A DNA stretch of 64,000 nucleotides from Sergeia podlipaevii (Eukaryota; Euglenozoa; Kinetoplastea; Trypanosomatida; Trypanosomatidae): contig JASANZ010002259.1 in NCBI GenBank assembly GCA_030849805.1, forward strand, positions 1-64,000, given 5' to 3'. Both the position numbers and the translations under genes were made by a program. The notes under the pieces are model-generated. The model worked only from the letters and a program-made list of their open reading frames with translations, did no database searches and had not been told where the DNA came from. The first letter of the stretch is position 1; each line of letters starts with the position of its first letter. Shown here one piece after another: positions 61,941 to 64,000 of this stretch.

Positions 61941-62704
61941 TCAAACACAAGCTTGGCACTCACGCAGATATTCAATATCCGTGCTTAGGGTTTTTTGTAT
62001 TTGTTTCCTCCACCTCTCTCTCTCTCTCTTTCCACGCTCCCGTTTTATATCTTTTATTGATTTGCCTTTTCCGTTTGGTTGCTAAGTAATTGCTTTTTTT
62101 TTTTTTTTGAATACGTATATACTGACATCTACACGGAACGCGAAGAAAAGAAGAGGGTCTAAGAGGTGAAAGGAAGAAAGAAATTCTTTTTTTGTTTGCA
62201 GATTGCAACAGGGAAGGAGAGATCTCTTTTTATCTTTGTGAGGGGAAAGAAAAGGGAGTTAGAACTACGGGAAGAGGGGGGTCACTACTACAGTGAAGAA
62301 TCTTCTTGATAGCAGGCAAACTGCTGTGAACGAGAGTGCATACATACAAGGGGGAAGGCACAGTTTGCGAAGAAGGGAATACGTATATATATATTCCGTG
62401 GGTTCTTTTTTTTTTTATCTTTCTCTTTGCACGACTCTCTCTTTCCAGCTACTTTCATATAAACAATAATTGTTTGCAGCTGCTTGTGCTTATACAGGAT
62501 TTGTGTTCCTGTCAGTACCGCCAGTAGATCCCTTCTCTTTTTACAAAGCGGGTTTACTGTTTGTTTTGCTGGCGTGAAATTGGTAAGTGAACGTCTCTCC
62601 CCTCACCACCACCACCTCTCTTTTCTCGTTCTTTATTTGTCCTCTGGTAGAAAAACGGTGGATTGATAAAGAGGGAATAAGAAAGAGGCGAGGAAACAAT
62701 ACTC

Positions 62705-64000
62705 ATGGGCTGCAAGCAGACGAAGGAGCGCTTGCGCTCAGATAGTGAGCAGGGCCTCTTGAGCCCGAACAGCTGCACAGCACAACGGGGCAGAGGAGAC
62801 TGCACTGAAGGATTAGGCAGCAATCACAACAGCGCAGGCGATCATCATCGCAGTAACAATATTAGCAGCGGTATCAGCTCTAGTGTTGGATCTGGTACCA
62901 CAGAACCATTTGACTCCTTGGGTAGCGCCACATCAGGTAACTGTAAGGGGGAGAGATCTATTTTGGCTGCTGATGCTGGGCGGCATGAGCCCGCTAATCA
63001 ATTTGACCCTGTGCCACAGCGTCACCACCCCAGCTCAAGTGCAGAAGAAGAAGAAGACGGGAACGATAGCGACGGAGATAGCAAAAATAACTTCCTTAGT
63101 GGTGGTGCACATGCAATGGCAAGTAGCTGCTCTGGGCTTCACGAGCAGATAGAGGAGAATCAGAGAACCGATGCGGCTCAAGCAGCAGCACAGTATCAGG
63201 AGCGGGTGCAAGCCAAGCAAGCGGCTCAAGTGGAGCATCAGAAGCGATTAAATGTCGAGGAGTTCGACCCTGTAAGACCGCTGGACAGCTTTAATGTCAC
63301 TCATAGAGGACTTTTGGGCCGCTGCTGTGACCGGCGCATGCCGGAGCTACTGCCCATTTCCTTTGTTCACTACGTCGCATCGATTGTCGTGAACGGTGGT
63401 GCTGGTAGTGGCGGTACCAACGCGGGGAGTGCTAGAGCTGGTGCTACTGCAAGTCAGCAGAACAGCAAAAATGCAGGGAAGAGCAACCTGAATGGCACTG
63501 TCACGCCCACGGACTCCCCCGATGCCATTCTCCCGCCCACTCGAGCAACGTCTACGAGCGGTACCGTAGATGATGGGGGGCATTCTCCGATACTAGCAAG
63601 TCGTCACGCCTCGCAGCTTCTGGCGGCCACCGCGGGGGGCAGCAGCAGCCCAAATGGTGTCAGCATCAACGGCCCTCAAGGCACTGCTGCCGCGTGGGGT
63701 GGTGGCGTTATGACTGGCGTGCCACGTCGCTCGCATTGGTTCAGCGTGTGCGGCGCAAGCCACGACTTTATGCCAAGCTGCCTGCGGGAATTGGGATTTG
63801 TCAATGGCTCCCTCGCCGCCAGCCCTACTGGGCCGAGGTCGACGAGCCGTGGCTTCCCCACAAGCGGATCGACGCCTCTGCTACCCGCGACTGGTGTGCG
63901 GCCCGCAAACTTTAACTCCTCACTGAGAGGTGGCGCGTACAACAGCAGCAGCACAGATCCAGCCTCACTAGGCACCGGGCGATCCCCCAACACACCTCAG
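62705..64000 (+). CDS. 5' part of an MGC-type predicted acylated protein (runs off the window)
   Basis: ATG 62705 opens a frame that stays open for 432 codons to the window edge. It is the first ATG after the acceptor AG at 62649-62650. The N-terminus MGCKQTKE has Gly2 and Cys3 followed by a basic patch. That is the classic context for N-myristoylation plus palmitoylation, which in trypanosomatids targets proteins to the plasma or flagellar membrane. Residues about 10-135 are Ser/Asn/Gly/Glu-rich. A short Gln/Ala/Glu helix (about 160-183) precedes an ordered block with FDPVRPLDSFNVTHRGLLGRCC (about 187-208) and LLPISFVHYVASIVVN. A long Ser/Gly/Thr-rich linker follows, containing the ordered-looking PRRSHWFSVCGASHDFMPSC. 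No known domain is complete in the visible part. Confidence 0.82.
   Translation, partial: MGCKQTKERLRSDSEQGLLSPNSCTAQRGRGDCTEGLGSNHNSAGDHHRSNNISSGISSSVGSGTTEPFDSLGSATSGNCKGERSILAADAGRHEPANQFDPVPQRHHPSSSAEEEEDGNDSDGDSKNNFLSGGAHAMASSCSGLHEQIEENQRTDAAQAAAQYQERVQAKQAAQVEHQKRLNVEEFDPVRPLDSFNVTHRGLLGRCCDRRMPELLPISFVHYVASIVVNGGAGSGGTNAGSARAGATASQQNSKNAGKSNLNGTVTPTDSPDAILPPTRATSTSGTVDDGGHSPILASRHASQLLAATAGGSSSPNGVSINGPQGTAAAWGGGVMTGVPRRSHWFSVCGASHDFMPSCLRELGFVNGSLAASPTGPRSTSRGFPTSGSTPLLPATGVRPANFNSSLRGGAYNSSSTDPASLGTGRSPNTPQ

Larger units (their letters stand above)
60360..62704. other. Long AT-rich spacer with assembly duplication
   Basis: About 2.3 kb with (TTA)n at 60837-60868, (TA)n near 61031-61047, a GT run at about 61175-61204 and the paired copies of about 335 bp at 61265-61598 and 61600-61940. 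The acceptor for the last gene is AG at 62649-62650, after a CT-rich tract. An open frame across the duplicated segment has the low-complexity, T-rich composition of spacer and is not called as a gene. Confidence 0.55.

Noticed and set aside
61169..62089. 306-codon frame across the duplicated segment, apparently with repeated hydrophobic segments
   Set aside because: It crosses the N, uses T-rich spacer sequence, and its repeats come from the probable assembly duplication. No coding-like GC content.

Overview
This is nuclear DNA of a trypanosomatid (Kinetoplastea, Euglenozoa). Every convincing gene lies on the + strand, as in a single polycistronic transcription unit. None shows a cis-intron, and each is preceded by a pyrimidine tract and an AG that can serve as a spliced-leader trans-splice acceptor. 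The two cytochrome c genes carry the single-cysteine haem site (A-A-Q-C-H) that is specific to Euglenozoa. From general knowledge, tandem cytochrome c genes near the RNA polymerase I largest-subunit gene fit the syntenic block on Leishmania chromosome 16 and T. brucei chromosome 8. The species cannot be named. The contrast between GC-rich coding blocks and very AT-rich, microsatellite-packed spacers is stronger than in Leishmania, so a related monoxenous or other non-Leishmania lineage is plausible.

Layout, left to right: the 3' end of an unidentified gene (1-101); an unknown coiled-coil protein (1650-3137); a dynein-regulatory-complex subunit, DRC10/IQCD-like (5173-6582); the TRAPP subunit Bet3 (7272-7865); the ribosome-biogenesis methyltransferase EMG1/NEP1 (8444-9331); an OTU-family cysteine protease with a huge insertion inside its catalytic domain (10577-13756); the small GTPase ARL6/BBS3 (15986-16528); a small LSm/Naa38-like protein (17764-18093); a membrane-anchored fatty-acid amide hydrolase (19502-21289); RNA polymerase I largest subunit (23745-29087); an unrecognised giant protein of about 3539 residues (29995-40614); a leucine-rich-repeat protein with a low-complexity N-terminal half (41572-46356); two cytochrome c genes (48696-49037, 50701-51051); an unknown 958-residue protein with possible beta-barrel strands (53183-56059); a diacylglycerol-kinase-family lipid kinase (56989-59406); a small single-pass membrane protein (60030-60359); and the 5' part of a predicted dually acylated MGC-type protein running off the window (62705-64000).

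About 60% of the window is coding. The spacers (0.6-2.5 kb) are AT-rich, with T-rich pyrimidine tracts on the + strand and many di-, tri- and pentanucleotide repeats. I see no RNA genes, mobile elements or additional ORFs in them. Two assembly scars are present: a 36-N gap inside a poly-T tract (14954-14989), and a single N at 61599 exactly at the junction of two nearly identical copies of about 335 bp.

The genes do not form a pathway, as expected for kinetoplastid polycistrons. They are housekeeping and flagellar functions (vesicle tethering, rRNA transcription and modification, respiration, ciliary trafficking and motility) that share only a transcription unit. The most striking feature is the OTU protease, whose catalytic Cys and His are separated by about 640 residues.
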